Part shown: piece after piece, positions 46,615 to 55,507 of the stretch
How positions within the stretch are numbered: position 1 is the stretch's first letter
How the letters are laid out: every line of letters starts with the position of its first letter
DNA from: Chitinophagaceae bacterium UBA1931
GTDB taxonomy: Bacteria; Bacteroidota; Bacteroidia; Chitinophagales; Chitinophagaceae
Length of the DNA stretch: 64,000 nucleotides
Assembly (NCBI GenBank): GCA_002337125.1
Contig: DDFJ01000004.1
Coordinates: 981,889-1,045,888, forward strand
Reading direction: 5' to 3'
The notes under the pieces: model-generated
The model's database searches: none
Seen by the model: only the letters and a program-made list of their open reading frames with translations
What the model was told of the DNA's origin: nothing
Translations under genes and position numbers: made by a program

Positions 46615-47844
46615 TTAATGACCTGCCGTTATTGATTTCAGCTTACTGTCAGCAATCTCTTTATACACAGAAATAAAATGTGTATGCATATGAGCTGAAG
46701 TAGGAATATCCTCTCCCTGCCTTAATACCATAATTGCTTTCGATGGAAGTTCGGGCATATGGCAATCAATGCAATTATTTTTAAGTACTGTGTTTTCTGA
46801 AACCTGTTTGAGTTTACAGAAATTATTTTGTTGCTGACTGTGGCAAGACATGCATCGTTGTGAAAATATTTCTTTCCTGCCCGTTTCATTTCCATGTGAA
46901 CTATGGCATGAATTACAGGTCATATTACTGTTGATAAAACATTTGCTGGCGCTCATCATTCCAAACTGGTTGCCATGTACATCCGTTTCCGAAACCACAG
47001 GAGCGCCTTCTTCATAATTAAAATAGTTTTTCAAAGGTTCTCCAACTTTGTATGTAAAAGAAGGTTGTGTTTTACTCAGTTTACCACCATGGCACAACCG
47101 GCACAATTCAAGGCTTTGCTGCCTTGATAATCTTCCCGGGTTAATAATATAAGAAGCAGTTTTTTGTTCGGGATGTTGTTGATGATAGGTTACATGCTGA
47201 GCTGCGGGACCATGACAACGTTCGCACTCAACACCGTAAATAATTTCTGTTTTTGAAAATTCTTCAGGGTAAACAGTTGTATCGGAAGTTTTATGAAAAT
47301 ATGTGCTGTGACATTCAAGGCAGCGTGATGTAACAGGTCTGTTAAACACCGGGCTGTTTGAAAAACCCGGACTGTTTGTCCATTCATGTGTTTCTGTAAA
47401 ATAAGTAAGCGGCATTTGAATAAGCCTGTTTTTATTCCAGAACAAAAAAGTTTGTCCTCTTTTTCCTGAACCAACTACAATATGAAACGGTACACTGATT
47501 TTTTTAACACCGTTACTATATGCAGTTTGAAAAAGGCTATCCCCTTTTTTCTCAATCTTTATATAAACAGATGGACTGAAATAATAAGAATTATGCAAAG
47601 AATCTGTACTGCCATTTATATTACTTAAATCAGCAGCTAATGATGTAAGATGATGTGTGGTTGTGGTAAATGAATCGCAGATTTTTTGATGGCACTGAAT
47701 ACAACTTTTTGAACCTGCAAACTGGCCGAAATCAACATTTGTATTTTCTGCAACCGTCTTATTATTTTGCTGGCATTGTGTGAGTATAAGTATGCTCCCA
47801 ATGAGTAAAATCCCGACTAAGATAATTTTTTTATATCGCCACAT
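46615..47844 (-). CDS. Heptaheme c-type cytochrome lipoprotein
   Basis: About 409 residues from the ATG at 47844 (MWRYKKIILVGILL, lipobox ILTQC). An in-frame ATG at 47901 lies inside a terminator hairpin and is rejected. Seven CXXCH haem motifs occur in order: CIQCH, CLECH, CERCH, CRLCH, CNSCH, CMSCH and CIDCH, with extra His residues that could be distal ligands. The protein should hold seven covalently bound haems in the periplasm or at the cell surface and move electrons. No cytochrome reductase is encoded nearby. Its neighbour is an ASPIC/UnbV protein. An oxidoreductase role tied to glycan metabolism is possible but not shown. Confidence 0.92.
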   Translation of the reverse strand: MWRYKKIILVGILLIGSILILTQCQQNNKTVAENTNVDFGQFAGSKSCIQCHQKICDSFTTTTHHLTSLAADLSNINGSTDSLHNSYYFSPSVYIKIEKKGDSLFQTAYSNGVKKISVPFHIVVGSGKRGQTFLFWNKNRLIQMPLTYFTETHEWTNSPGFSNSPVFNRPVTSRCLECHSTYFHKTSDTTVYPEEFSKTEIIYGVECERCHGPAAQHVTYHQQHPEQKTASYIINPGRLSRQQSLELCRLCHGGKLSKTQPSFTYKVGEPLKNYFNYEEGAPVVSETDVHGNQFGMMSASKCFINSNMTCNSCHSSHGNETGRKEIFSQRCMSCHSQQQNNFCKLKQVSENTVLKNNCIDCHMPELPSKAIMVLRQGEDIPTSAHMHTHFISVYKEIADSKLKSITAGH

Positions 47845-47880
47845 TCCTGATATAATTAAATCCCATCCAAACTTATAAAT

Positions 47881-47914
47881 AATACAGGGCTGAAACTGCA
47901 TTCAGCCCCGTATT
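47881..47914 (-). terminator. Terminator-like hairpin after the LamG lipoprotein
   Basis: Arms at 47881-47894 and 47901-47914 pair over 14 positions with a 6-nt loop. The one mismatch in plus-strand RNA becomes a G-U pair in minus-strand RNA, and the following minus bases are U/A-rich. It separates the second susCD module from the cytochrome gene. Confidence 0.6.
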
Positions 47915-47939
47915 ATTTTTCTTTTCTACAAAACAACAA

Positions 47940-48818
47940 TTATAACTTGTTGTCAAAAAGAGATTTTATTTCAGCGGCTGTAAGAGCAGTGCCATACATC
48001 CTGAACTGATCTAAAGAACCTTTCCAAGTTGAAGCTAACCAATCATCACCAGTAGCATCCGTGTTTGGACCAGCACCTACACGCATTTCTGCAATTTTAG
48101 AAACGTCAAGATTGATATGCCCATGAGACCCCCATTTCTTCACATTTGGGTTTGCAACACCATCAATGTAAAGTGTGAGAGAGCTGTTTGAAGCCGTATA
48201 AACAATAGCAATATGGTGCCATTGGTTGTTCAGCAAACCAGGAATTTTTTCTGCAGCAGATTCCCAGGTAAACCAGTTATCACTTTGAGGAATGCTCGGA
48301 GGGTTACCTGCATCAACAAATTCTGTTTTTACAGCACAGGCTGTATTATCTCCTTCCAAAAAGAAAAAGAAAGTTGCATTTGACCAGTGATAGTCTTTTT
48401 GGGCTTTTAAAGAAACAAAATATTCTGGACCATTTGTTCCTTTATTATTCAATGTTTGGCCATTTTTCTTAAACCAAACTGCAACAGTGAAATCATTTTG
48501 CTTTTCAACCCAATCATTAGGCTTAGGGAAAACAATGTATTTACCTGTTGCTCCCAATACACCCTTTCCTTTGATACCATCAGTAGAGCTTAATGGATTA
48601 CTGATAGGGAACGAAGCTCTTACACTGTCAACCGCATTCATTAACGAATTGGTTGTTGTACCATCAAAAGCCTCATAGAATTTTAACGGGCCACCCGGAG
48701 GGTTCGCATCAACAGGATATGGTCCCATTGCAGGTTTTGAAAATTTCTGACAACCTACCATCGCCAATAACAGGAATGCAGCCACCAGCAAATTGATTGT
48801 TGTTATTTTCTTTATCAT
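47940..48818 (-). CDS. LamG/concanavalin-A-like domain lipoprotein (surface glycan-binding candidate)
   Basis: 292 residues with a lipoprotein signal (LLAMVGC, then QKFSKP). A single LamG-type jelly roll occupies about 45-290: FTVAVWFKKNG, NQWHHIAIVYTASNSSLTLYIDGV, and the end WKGSLDQFRMYGTALTAAEIKSLF. No catalytic residues are visible, so binding is the likely role. It occupies the gene position after SusD, like the LamG protein of the neighbouring module, with which it shares the fold but little sequence. Confidence 0.88.
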   Translation of the reverse strand: MIKKITTINLLVAAFLLLAMVGCQKFSKPAMGPYPVDANPPGGPLKFYEAFDGTTTNSLMNAVDSVRASFPISNPLSSTDGIKGKGVLGATGKYIVFPKPNDWVEKQNDFTVAVWFKKNGQTLNNKGTNGPEYFVSLKAQKDYHWSNATFFFFLEGDNTACAVKTEFVDAGNPPSIPQSDNWFTWESAAEKIPGLLNNQWHHIAIVYTASNSSLTLYIDGVANPNVKKWGSHGHINLDVSKIAEMRVGAGPNTDATGDDWLASTWKGSLDQFRMYGTALTAAEIKSLFDNKL

Positions 48819-48850
48819 AATTCAGATTTATTAAATGAATGATTTTGTTA

Positions 48851-50419
48851 TTACCAGAGCGGGTTTTGTACCAGCACGCCGCCCGACAAATCAATTTTCT
48901 TTTGAGGAATTGGATAATAGTTACAACGTGGAGTATAACCCAGCGGTGCCAATACAGAAGGTGCATCGCCCCAACGTACTAAGTCATAGAAACGGTAACC
49001 TTCCATTGCAAATTCCCAACGACGCTCATTCTTGATAGCTGTACGCATAGCCGCCTGAGTTGTGTAGGCAATATATGGAAGCACTGTACGTCCAGCTCCT
49101 AAATTACCACTTGCCCTGTTTCTTATCAATTCAAGCATAGCAGCAGCAGTTGCACCATCACCTAATTCGTTTGCAGCTTCAGCTTTCATCAGAATTACAT
49201 CAGCATAGCGGAGAATTCTGTGATTGATCCAGCCTGGGTAACCATCAGTAATATGACCAGTGTACTTTCTCATTTCGGGATCAGAATACACTTTCTTATT
49301 CCAGTATGGACGTTCCAGAATTGCACCCGGACTATAAGCAGGTAAAGTTGCACCATAACCACCTTGAGTTGGACCACCATCATACTGACCTGAATAAAGA
49401 ATCGTCATTCTCTTTCTTGGATCATTGTTATCCCAAGCTGTTTCAAGGTTTTGAGTTGGAGTGTTCCATCCCCAACCTAAATTCCATGTTTTATCAGAAT
49501 AAGAATCGGCAATACGTGGGTTTTGTGTACCTGCCCACCATGATGAATAATCATTTGTACCATTAGCACCAATTGTTGCCTGAAACTCAAAAATTGATTC
49601 TGGTCCGTTTTTACCTGCACCACCCATACCATCTTTCCAGATATCACGGAAATTGGTAGAAAGTGAGTACTGAGTTGATCCAATCACTGTATTACACAAT
49701 GCAAGCACTCTTGCCCAGTTTGACCTGTGAAGATAAGTTTGTGCCCAAAGCGTATTAGCAGCTCCGCTTGTTAAACGGCCAGGATACCTGTTGATACCAC
49801 CAACAATCCAGTTTGCAGGAAGCAGTTGTGATGCTGAATCAAGATCCTTATCAATCTGAGTATAAATCTGTGTTACAGTTGATTTAGGTTTGATACCATC
49901 AGCAGCTTTTGTATAGTAGAAATTGATCAAAGGAACTTCACCATAAGCTTTCACCAGTTCAAAGTATGAATAAGCCCTGAAGAAGTATGCTTCACCTTTA
50001 TTTCTTAAAGAAGCTGCATCAGTAACTTTTAATGAGTCGGCATAATACAATTCTTTATTACACAAGTTGATGAGATAATAGTGATCATCCCAATATGTAT
50101 TGGTAGCCCAATCGTCTTTTGTGTACTTGAATGTTTCAAACTCTGCATTAATTTCAGCACCGTCTGTTACACTACTACCTTTTTCAGCATCATCATCACG
50201 AATACTGTTGAAGTCGAGCCAAGGCAGTGTGTTGAAACCAGCCCATGTGTTTACTGTATTGTACAACCCAAGACTCTGCGCCTCCAATGTACCCTGGCTG
50301 AGATCGTCTAAGGTTGCTGAAAGCGGCTTTCGGTCAAGAAACTTCTTACAACCGGAAACCGTGAACATGATTGAAGTTAAAATCATTAAACTCCAAAAAA
50401 ATACTTTATTACTTTTCAT
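48851..50419 (-). CDS. SusD/RagB-type lipoprotein (pair of SusC at 50446)
   Basis: 522 residues with a lipoprotein signal (FTVSGC, then KKFLDRKPLSATLDD, a frequent start for SusD proteins). Family motifs: NKGEAYFFRAYSYFELVKAYGEVPL, GPESIFEFQAT, HRILRYADVILMKAEAANELG and RRWEFAMEGYRFYDLVRWG. It forms the surface lid of the adjacent SusC and lies 26 bp downstream of it. A LamG lipoprotein follows after 32 bp. Confidence 0.95.
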   Translation of the reverse strand: MKSNKVFFWSLMILTSIMFTVSGCKKFLDRKPLSATLDDLSQGTLEAQSLGLYNTVNTWAGFNTLPWLDFNSIRDDDAEKGSSVTDGAEINAEFETFKYTKDDWATNTYWDDHYYLINLCNKELYYADSLKVTDAASLRNKGEAYFFRAYSYFELVKAYGEVPLINFYYTKAADGIKPKSTVTQIYTQIDKDLDSASQLLPANWIVGGINRYPGRLTSGAANTLWAQTYLHRSNWARVLALCNTVIGSTQYSLSTNFRDIWKDGMGGAGKNGPESIFEFQATIGANGTNDYSSWWAGTQNPRIADSYSDKTWNLGWGWNTPTQNLETAWDNNDPRKRMTILYSGQYDGGPTQGGYGATLPAYSPGAILERPYWNKKVYSDPEMRKYTGHITDGYPGWINHRILRYADVILMKAEAANELGDGATAAAMLELIRNRASGNLGAGRTVLPYIAYTTQAAMRTAIKNERRWEFAMEGYRFYDLVRWGDAPSVLAPLGYTPRCNYYPIPQKKIDLSGGVLVQNPLW

Positions 50420-50445
50420 ATAAATCGTTTGAATTTTAATGATGA

Positions 50446-53400
50446 TTAGAAAGTAACGTTTAAGCCCATCGTTGTAACTCTTGGAAGTGCGTTACCACCA
50501 AAATCAAATCCAAAACCTGTAGCATCGCCACCATATTCCGGACTGTATCCTGAGTTGTGTTTCCATGTCTTAAGGTTCTGAATATTGAAGAACAATCTCA
50601 GGTTCTTAATCTTAGCCTTGCTTAATTTCTGTGTATCGAAATTGTAAGCTAACTGCAGATTACGTACCCTGAAATAACTGCCATCTTCAATATTATAAGT
50701 AGAACCATTGTAGTTAAACCTGTGTCCCTGGCTGATTACAGGATCCCAGTTAGAAGTACCGGCACCATACCAGCTGTTAACTTTGAATGCAGGATAGTTT
50801 ACTCTCTGGAACGGAGATTCGAGTGAACCCCATGTTCTGAAAATTTCATTTCCGTAAACACCACCTAAATCAACAGAAAGTGTGAATTGCTTGTAGTTTA
50901 AGCTAACTGAACCACCATAGATGAAATCGGGAGAAGGATTACCAATCACCTGCCTGTCATCAGTTGTAACTAAGCTGTCGGGTCCACCTTTTGCACCACC
51001 GGCAATATCTTTGAATTTGAAATCGCCAGGACCATAATCACCTACACCACCTTGTGGATAGTAAGCTAATTTATCAGCATAAGATTGAATAATACCATTT
51101 ACAACATAACCATAGAATGATGCGATTGGCTGACCAGCCATTGTTCTTGCTTCTGCAGAACCATTGTTCATATAACCTCTGATCAATACTCCACTTGGCA
51201 AATCAGCAGCAAGACTGATCACTTTATTTTTCATGAAAGTGATGTTACCGTTAATTGAAATAGAAAAATCTTTGTTGATTTTCTGATTCCATGTAGCAGT
51301 AAATTCTTCACCCCAGTTTCTTAAGCTACCACCATTGATCAATTCATCTTTCTGACCTGTTCTTGAAACCATGGTCATCAAGTCTTTTGTAACCTTATTG
51401 TAGTAGTTAGCTTCAAAGAACAAACGATGCTGGAATGCATTGAATTCAACACCAATTTCAGATGCATTTACAGTTTCCCATCTCAGATCAGGGTTAGCTT
51501 CGTAAGCTGGCTGTGCAGCATTATAAGCATAAGTGCCAAATACTGCATAAGTACCGTTGGCCAAACCTGGATAAGAAGGATAGTAAATTGGTGTACCATC
51601 AAGATAAGATGATGTTTGGTTACCCAATGTACCAACAGATGCTTTTAACTTAAGGAAATCAAAGAAGTTCTGGTTTGCCATGAAATTTTCTTTGCTGATT
51701 TCCCATGCACCACCCAAAGCCCAGAATTTCTGATGCTTGTGGAATGGTAATCTTGAAGATGCATCATCACGTAAAGATGCATTGAAGTAATATTTACCAT
51801 TGTAATTATAAAGTACACGCACCAGTTCTGAAACTGTAGTGTATTCATACTGAGAAGAGTTGGTTGAAGTAGGATCAACATTACCCCAGGGACCAGATGT
51901 AACATACCAGAAACGTTTGTCGTTTGGTATTGGCAAGGCCGATGCATCTGTTCCTTGTTTTGAAAGTACCTGCCTGTTGTAATTCCCGAATTGATAAGTT
52001 GTAAAACCTCCCATTGCGGTCAGGTTATGCTCACCAAAACTTTTCTTGTAAGTAAGAATATAATCTTGCTGAAATTTTTTCCAGTCGTTATTATTTTGCC
52101 TTAAGCTGGTTAAATCGCTGTACAGGAACGGAGCATTTGTTTGAGGACTGTAAGCATAATACAAAGGTTGATATTTACGCACATCCAAATTGCTCATATC
52201 GCCATACCATGTAGAACGGAAATTCAGGTTTTTGAGAATGTTGATATCAGCATAAACACTTCCTACATACCTGTACTCAGTGCTGATTGTTTTATTCCAT
52301 TCGTTTTCAACCTGCAGAACAGGGTTTACAACGCCTGAACCTTGCAGTACCAGGTTGGAATATAATTTATTGAAAACACTATCACCTGTATAAGGATCTC
52401 TCACTTTAAATAACTTTCCTTTAGCCGATGTTACAGGTAATACTTTTCTTGCATCGTCAAGTACCCATGATGCATCGTAAGGATTGTTTTGGCGGGAACC
52501 GTTGAAATTAAAGCCGATTTTAATTTTGTTGTTGATCTTAAATTCATCGCTGAAAGAAAGCAGGAATTTCTGAAGTCTTTCATGAATGATGATACCTTCA
52601 TCAGAAATATATCCAAGACCGAAGCTGTATTTATTTCTTTCTGTAGTACCTGAAACAGTAAGGTTATTTGAATTGTAAATACCCTTGCGAGTAACAGCCG
52701 AAATCCAGTCTGTATTTGAATTATAAGCTGAGTAATCAGGAACTGTGTTACCATCAGTTGCCATTTCATGAGCAAATAAAGTTGCAAACTGCGAAGCATC
52801 GGCCATCTTGATTTTATCAACAAGAGTCTTGTAACCGTACGTTGTATTGAAGTTTACAATGGTTTGTCCAATCTTGGCTTTTTTAGTTGTAATTACAATA
52901 GCACCAGTTGCACCTTTTACACCAAAAATTGCAAGAGAAGAAGGATCTTTCAACACTTCAACTGATTCAATATCGTTAGGGTTCAGGTAATCAATATTAT
53001 CGTTGAAAATTCCATCAACAATATATAATGGATGTACCTGGCCAATACTTACTGTACCACGGATACGTATATCGGGTGAAGCACCTGGAGTACCATTGTT
53101 TACAACATACAAACCAGCTACTTTACTTTGCAAAGAAGCAACAGGGTTTGTATTTGGTTTATCAGCAACTTCTTTACCTGCAACTTTTACAATTGAACCG
53201 GTAAGGTCTCTTTTACTGGCAGTACCATAACCAATTACAACTACTTCATCCATTTTACGTGTTGACTGTTCAAGCTTAACGCTTATTTGCTGCTTGCCAG
53301 CAACAGATACTTCAACACTGTTGTAACCAACTGCTGAAATAACCAGCACTGCATTATCAGGAACGTTCAGCGAAAAGTTACCATTACCATCAGTAATCGT

Positions 53401-53856
53401 TCCGGTAGAAGTTCCTTTCACTACTACAGAAGCAGCAGAAATCGGATCACCACTTTCAGAAGTTACCCTTCCTGTTACCCTGATGTCTTTTTCTTCAGGA
53501 TTGTTTGAACGGATGGCAATAAGGTTGTTATCCAATTGTGTATATGTCAGGCTTGTTCCTGAAAACAATTGTTTTAACACTTCATCGAGTTCAGCTTTTT
53601 CAAAGCTTACCGATACTTTTTGTTTTAAGTCTTTTAAACTGCTGTTGAATAAAAAACGATAGTCGCCCTGCTTCTGAATATCAGTTAAAACCTTTGCGAT
53701 TTCACTATCGTTGGCTTTAAAAGAAATCTTTTGTGCAATAAGACCGGCAGAAGCATGAAACGTGCAGAAAACAGCAAGCAAAATCGTAAGTTTCATAATC
53801 AATAGAGGCTTTTTAAGGGCCGCCTTAGCCCTAGCAATCGAAGTTCTTTTTTTCAT
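50446..53856 (-). CDS. SusC-type TonB-dependent transducer with STN domain
   Basis: 1136 residues with an extended signal region (KKPLLIMKLTILLAVFCTFHASAG). An STN domain spans about 42-115 (ISFKANDSEIAKVLTDIQKQ, SLTYTQLDNNLIAIRS), then a carboxypeptidase-D regulatory-like domain (125-205), the linker MDEVVVIGYGTASKRDLTGS, the plug (about 215-325) and the barrel ending TTMGLNVTF. STN domains contact a FecR anti-sigma factor, so this transporter should also signal; the FecR gene lies just upstream. Its N-terminal 130 residues and its leader are very close to those of the SusC at 58184, showing a module duplication. Confidence 0.95.
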   Translation of the reverse strand: MKKRTSIARAKAALKKPLLIMKLTILLAVFCTFHASAGLIAQKISFKANDSEIAKVLTDIQKQGDYRFLFNSSLKDLKQKVSVSFEKAELDEVLKQLFSGTSLTYTQLDNNLIAIRSNNPEEKDIRVTGRVTSESGDPISAASVVVKGTSTGTITDGNGNFSLNVPDNAVLVISAVGYNSVEVSVAGKQQISVKLEQSTRKMDEVVVIGYGTASKRDLTGSIVKVAGKEVADKPNTNPVASLQSKVAGLYVVNNGTPGASPDIRIRGTVSIGQVHPLYIVDGIFNDNIDYLNPNDIESVEVLKDPSSLAIFGVKGATGAIVITTKKAKIGQTIVNFNTTYGYKTLVDKIKMADASQFATLFAHEMATDGNTVPDYSAYNSNTDWISAVTRKGIYNSNNLTVSGTTERNKYSFGLGYISDEGIIIHERLQKFLLSFSDEFKINNKIKIGFNFNGSRQNNPYDASWVLDDARKVLPVTSAKGKLFKVRDPYTGDSVFNKLYSNLVLQGSGVVNPVLQVENEWNKTISTEYRYVGSVYADINILKNLNFRSTWYGDMSNLDVRKYQPLYYAYSPQTNAPFLYSDLTSLRQNNNDWKKFQQDYILTYKKSFGEHNLTAMGGFTTYQFGNYNRQVLSKQGTDASALPIPNDKRFWYVTSGPWGNVDPTSTNSSQYEYTTVSELVRVLYNYNGKYYFNASLRDDASSRLPFHKHQKFWALGGAWEISKENFMANQNFFDFLKLKASVGTLGNQTSSYLDGTPIYYPSYPGLANGTYAVFGTYAYNAAQPAYEANPDLRWETVNASEIGVEFNAFQHRLFFEANYYNKVTKDLMTMVSRTGQKDELINGGSLRNWGEEFTATWNQKINKDFSISINGNITFMKNKVISLAADLPSGVLIRGYMNNGSAEARTMAGQPIASFYGYVVNGIIQSYADKLAYYPQGGVGDYGPGDFKFKDIAGGAKGGPDSLVTTDDRQVIGNPSPDFIYGGSVSLNYKQFTLSVDLGGVYGNEIFRTWGSLESPFQRVNYPAFKVNSWYGAGTSNWDPVISQGHRFNYNGSTYNIEDGSYFRVRNLQLAYNFDTQKLSKAKIKNLRLFFNIQNLKTWKHNSGYSPEYGGDATGFGFDFGGNALPRVTTMGLNVTF

Positions 53857-53881
53857 ACTTTTATTGTTTGGTAGTATAAAT

Positions 53882-53966
53882 TGAAACCGTGAAGTTTTCC
53901 TGTTTACCCGGTTTCATGGTAAATGACGTACTACTTACGGGAAATGTTCCAGCATTTCCCGTTTTT
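53882..53966. promoter_or_regulatory. Conserved double-hairpin leader of susC with antisense-oriented terminator
   Basis: Two inverted repeats lie upstream of susC. TGAAACCG (53882-53889) pairs with CGGTTTCA (53909-53916), and CGGGAAATG (53938-53946) pairs with CATTTCCCG (53953-53961). The second is followed on the plus strand by TTTTT (53962-53966), the layout of a rho-independent terminator for plus-strand RNA, opposite to susC. The same arrangement recurs upstream of the other STN-type susC (61567-61650). It may end a cis-antisense sRNA. Confidence 0.55.
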
Positions 53967-54019
53967 AATATCAGGAAGAGTTGAGTTTGATTATCATAAG
54001 CATGTCAGTTGTTTTATCG

Positions 54020-55147
54020 TTAAAATATCAAAACCGTTTTCCCATCAATCTTGTAATTAAACTTTGTGGTGATTTTCAGCGCCTCAAGTGCCTGTGTAAG
54101 TGTTTCACCGTCGAAAGAACCATTTAATCTTTCTTCTTCAAGCTTTTGATTTTTAAATTCAAAAGTCACATCATACCATCTTCCCATTCTTATTGACAGA
54201 TCTGCAAATGTTTCGTCTTCAAAAGAAAGCTTGTTTCTTATCCACGAAGTTTCAATTGCAGAAGTATCACCATTGATATAGCTTAACTTCCTGATTGCAA
54301 CAGCCGGAAGATTCATTGGCAAAATCCGTTGATCTTTCCCGCTTCTTGCATTTAAATATTCGTTGAACAGAACTAATTTCTGGTTTGGTTTCAGAAGGTA
54401 CTTTTCACCGGGATTATTTTTCACTGTTACTTCCACACTTCCTCTTATCAAGCTGGTTTCAACTGTTTTATCTTCAGGATATGCTTTTACGTTAAATGCT
54501 GTACCTAATACCTTTATATCAATATTATTTGTATGGATAATAAAAGGCCGTTGCGGATTTTTTACAACATCAAAAAAAGCTTCACCGGTTAAATAAACTT
54601 CACGGATACCTGTTTCATTAATCTTTTCATAATTGAGCTTACTGCCTGCGTTCAGCCAAACTGTAGATCCATCGGGAAGTTTAAACTCTCCATTAGACCC
54701 TTTTTTCGTAACAATTTCACTTTTGGGCTTTTGTTCATCTGAAAAAAGAGCTAATGAAGGTTTCTCATTTTTAGGATTGTTGTTAAACAAGACCACTGCT
54801 ATAATAATTGCCAATGCTGCAAAAACAGACCCGGCAAAAATTTTATTACGGTAACGGGTAAAAATGGTAAAGGGCCTGCCAAAATCATCTTCACTTTCCT
54901 GTACCTGTTCTTCATTTTGGGGCTCCAGCCCAAGCTTCTTCATTTTTTCATAGTGCAGGAGATAGGTTGCTTCAAGGTAATCATTGTCTGATTCGGGTTC
55001 TTCTTCCCACAATTGAATGATTGAACTCAATTCATAGTAGAGTGAAGAATCCTCTTTCAGCAAAAGGTCCAGCTCGTGAAGCTCCTCTTTGCTTGCCTCT
55101 CCAGCCAGCTTCCTGGCGAATAAATGCCAAATTTTATCTCTGCTCAT
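54020..55147 (-). CDS. FecR-family anti-sigma factor (module lacking its own sigma factor)
   Basis: 375 residues. The N-terminal cytoplasmic part (1-100, MSRDKIWHLFARKLAGEASKEELHEL) should bind the ECF sigma factor. One membrane helix lies at about 105-125 (FAGSVFAALAIIIAVVLF). The periplasmic FecR domain (about 140-250, FKLPDGSTVWLNAGSKLNYE and VYLTGEAFFDV) and a C-terminal DUF4974-type STN-like domain (300-375) follow. It relays the SusC signal. Unlike the paralogue at 61705, no sigma gene precedes it, so it probably works with the sigma factor at 62895 or one elsewhere. Large parts are identical in sequence to that paralogue. Confidence 0.94.
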   Translation of the reverse strand: MSRDKIWHLFARKLAGEASKEELHELDLLLKEDSSLYYELSSIIQLWEEEPESDNDYLEATYLLHYEKMKKLGLEPQNEEQVQESEDDFGRPFTIFTRYRNKIFAGSVFAALAIIIAVVLFNNNPKNEKPSLALFSDEQKPKSEIVTKKGSNGEFKLPDGSTVWLNAGSKLNYEKINETGIREVYLTGEAFFDVVKNPQRPFIIHTNNIDIKVLGTAFNVKAYPEDKTVETSLIRGSVEVTVKNNPGEKYLLKPNQKLVLFNEYLNARSGKDQRILPMNLPAVAIRKLSYINGDTSAIETSWIRNKLSFEDETFADLSIRMGRWYDVTFEFKNQKLEEERLNGSFDGETLTQALEALKITTKFNYKIDGKTVLIF

Positions 55148-55161
55148 AGTTGGTATAACAG

Positions 55162-55197
55162 TAAGGAGGCCGAAACCCGAAAAATCCCCTAAAGAAA
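55162..55197 (-). promoter_or_regulatory. Putative sigma-factor promoter box upstream of fecR (copy 1)
   Basis: On the minus strand: TTTCTTT, a G-rich step, GATTT, 13 nt, then CTCCTTA, ending 14 nt before the FecR ATG. The same elements with the same 13-nt spacing precede the other FecR gene (62850-62886), while the bases between differ. This is what a shared ECF sigma promoter would look like; the assignment is inference. Confidence 0.5.
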
Positions 55198-55431
55198 TTT
55201 TTACTTTTTTTTAGCATTTTTCAGGTTTCAATTTTAATGAGCCAGTAAGAAGGAAATATGAAAGATTAAAGCTGAAAATCAACTGTTTATATAGACATTT
55301 GCATTCTATGTCTTTTCTTATTTTTCAGAGATTTCTGAAAGACGATTCCATAAAATCACCCCTGCTGATTCTTTACCGAAATGACGGCGATTATAACGAT
55401 CCGTCAAAGCCTATTTTTGGGGTTATTAATA

Positions 55432-55473
55432 AATTAAAACGCTTTACGGTTTTCACCGTAAAGCGTTTTAATT
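55432..55473 (-). terminator. Strong terminator of the first sigma/FecR/SusCD/LamG module
   Basis: A perfect 19-bp stem: 55432-55450 pairs with 55455-55473 around a TTTC loop (core AACGCTTTACGGT / ACCGTAAAGCGTT). It lies 34 bp after the LamG gene stop and is followed on the minus strand by A/T-rich bases with U residues. It isolates the two modules. Confidence 0.85.
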
Positions 55474-55507
55474 AACACCTGGTAATGTTTTTTAAGCCTG
55501 TATTTTA

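Larger units (their letters stand above)
55148..55507. other. 360-bp intergenic region between the two susCD modules
   Basis: No protein-coding gene is supported, and no remnant of a sigma factor is recognisable. It holds the terminator of the upstream operon (55432-55473) at its left-hand coordinate-high side and the putative promoter of the FecR gene (55162-55197). The middle (about 55210-55400) is AT-rich and I see nothing clear in it. Confidence 0.6.

Noticed and set aside
47845..47901. N-terminal extension of the heptaheme cytochrome to the ATG at 47901
   Set aside because: It would start inside a terminator-like hairpin and place 19 extra residues before a proper lipoprotein signal.
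55200..55430. A degraded second sigma-factor gene before the FecR at 54020
   Set aside because: No sigma region 2 or 4 motif is seen in any frame of the AT-rich spacer.
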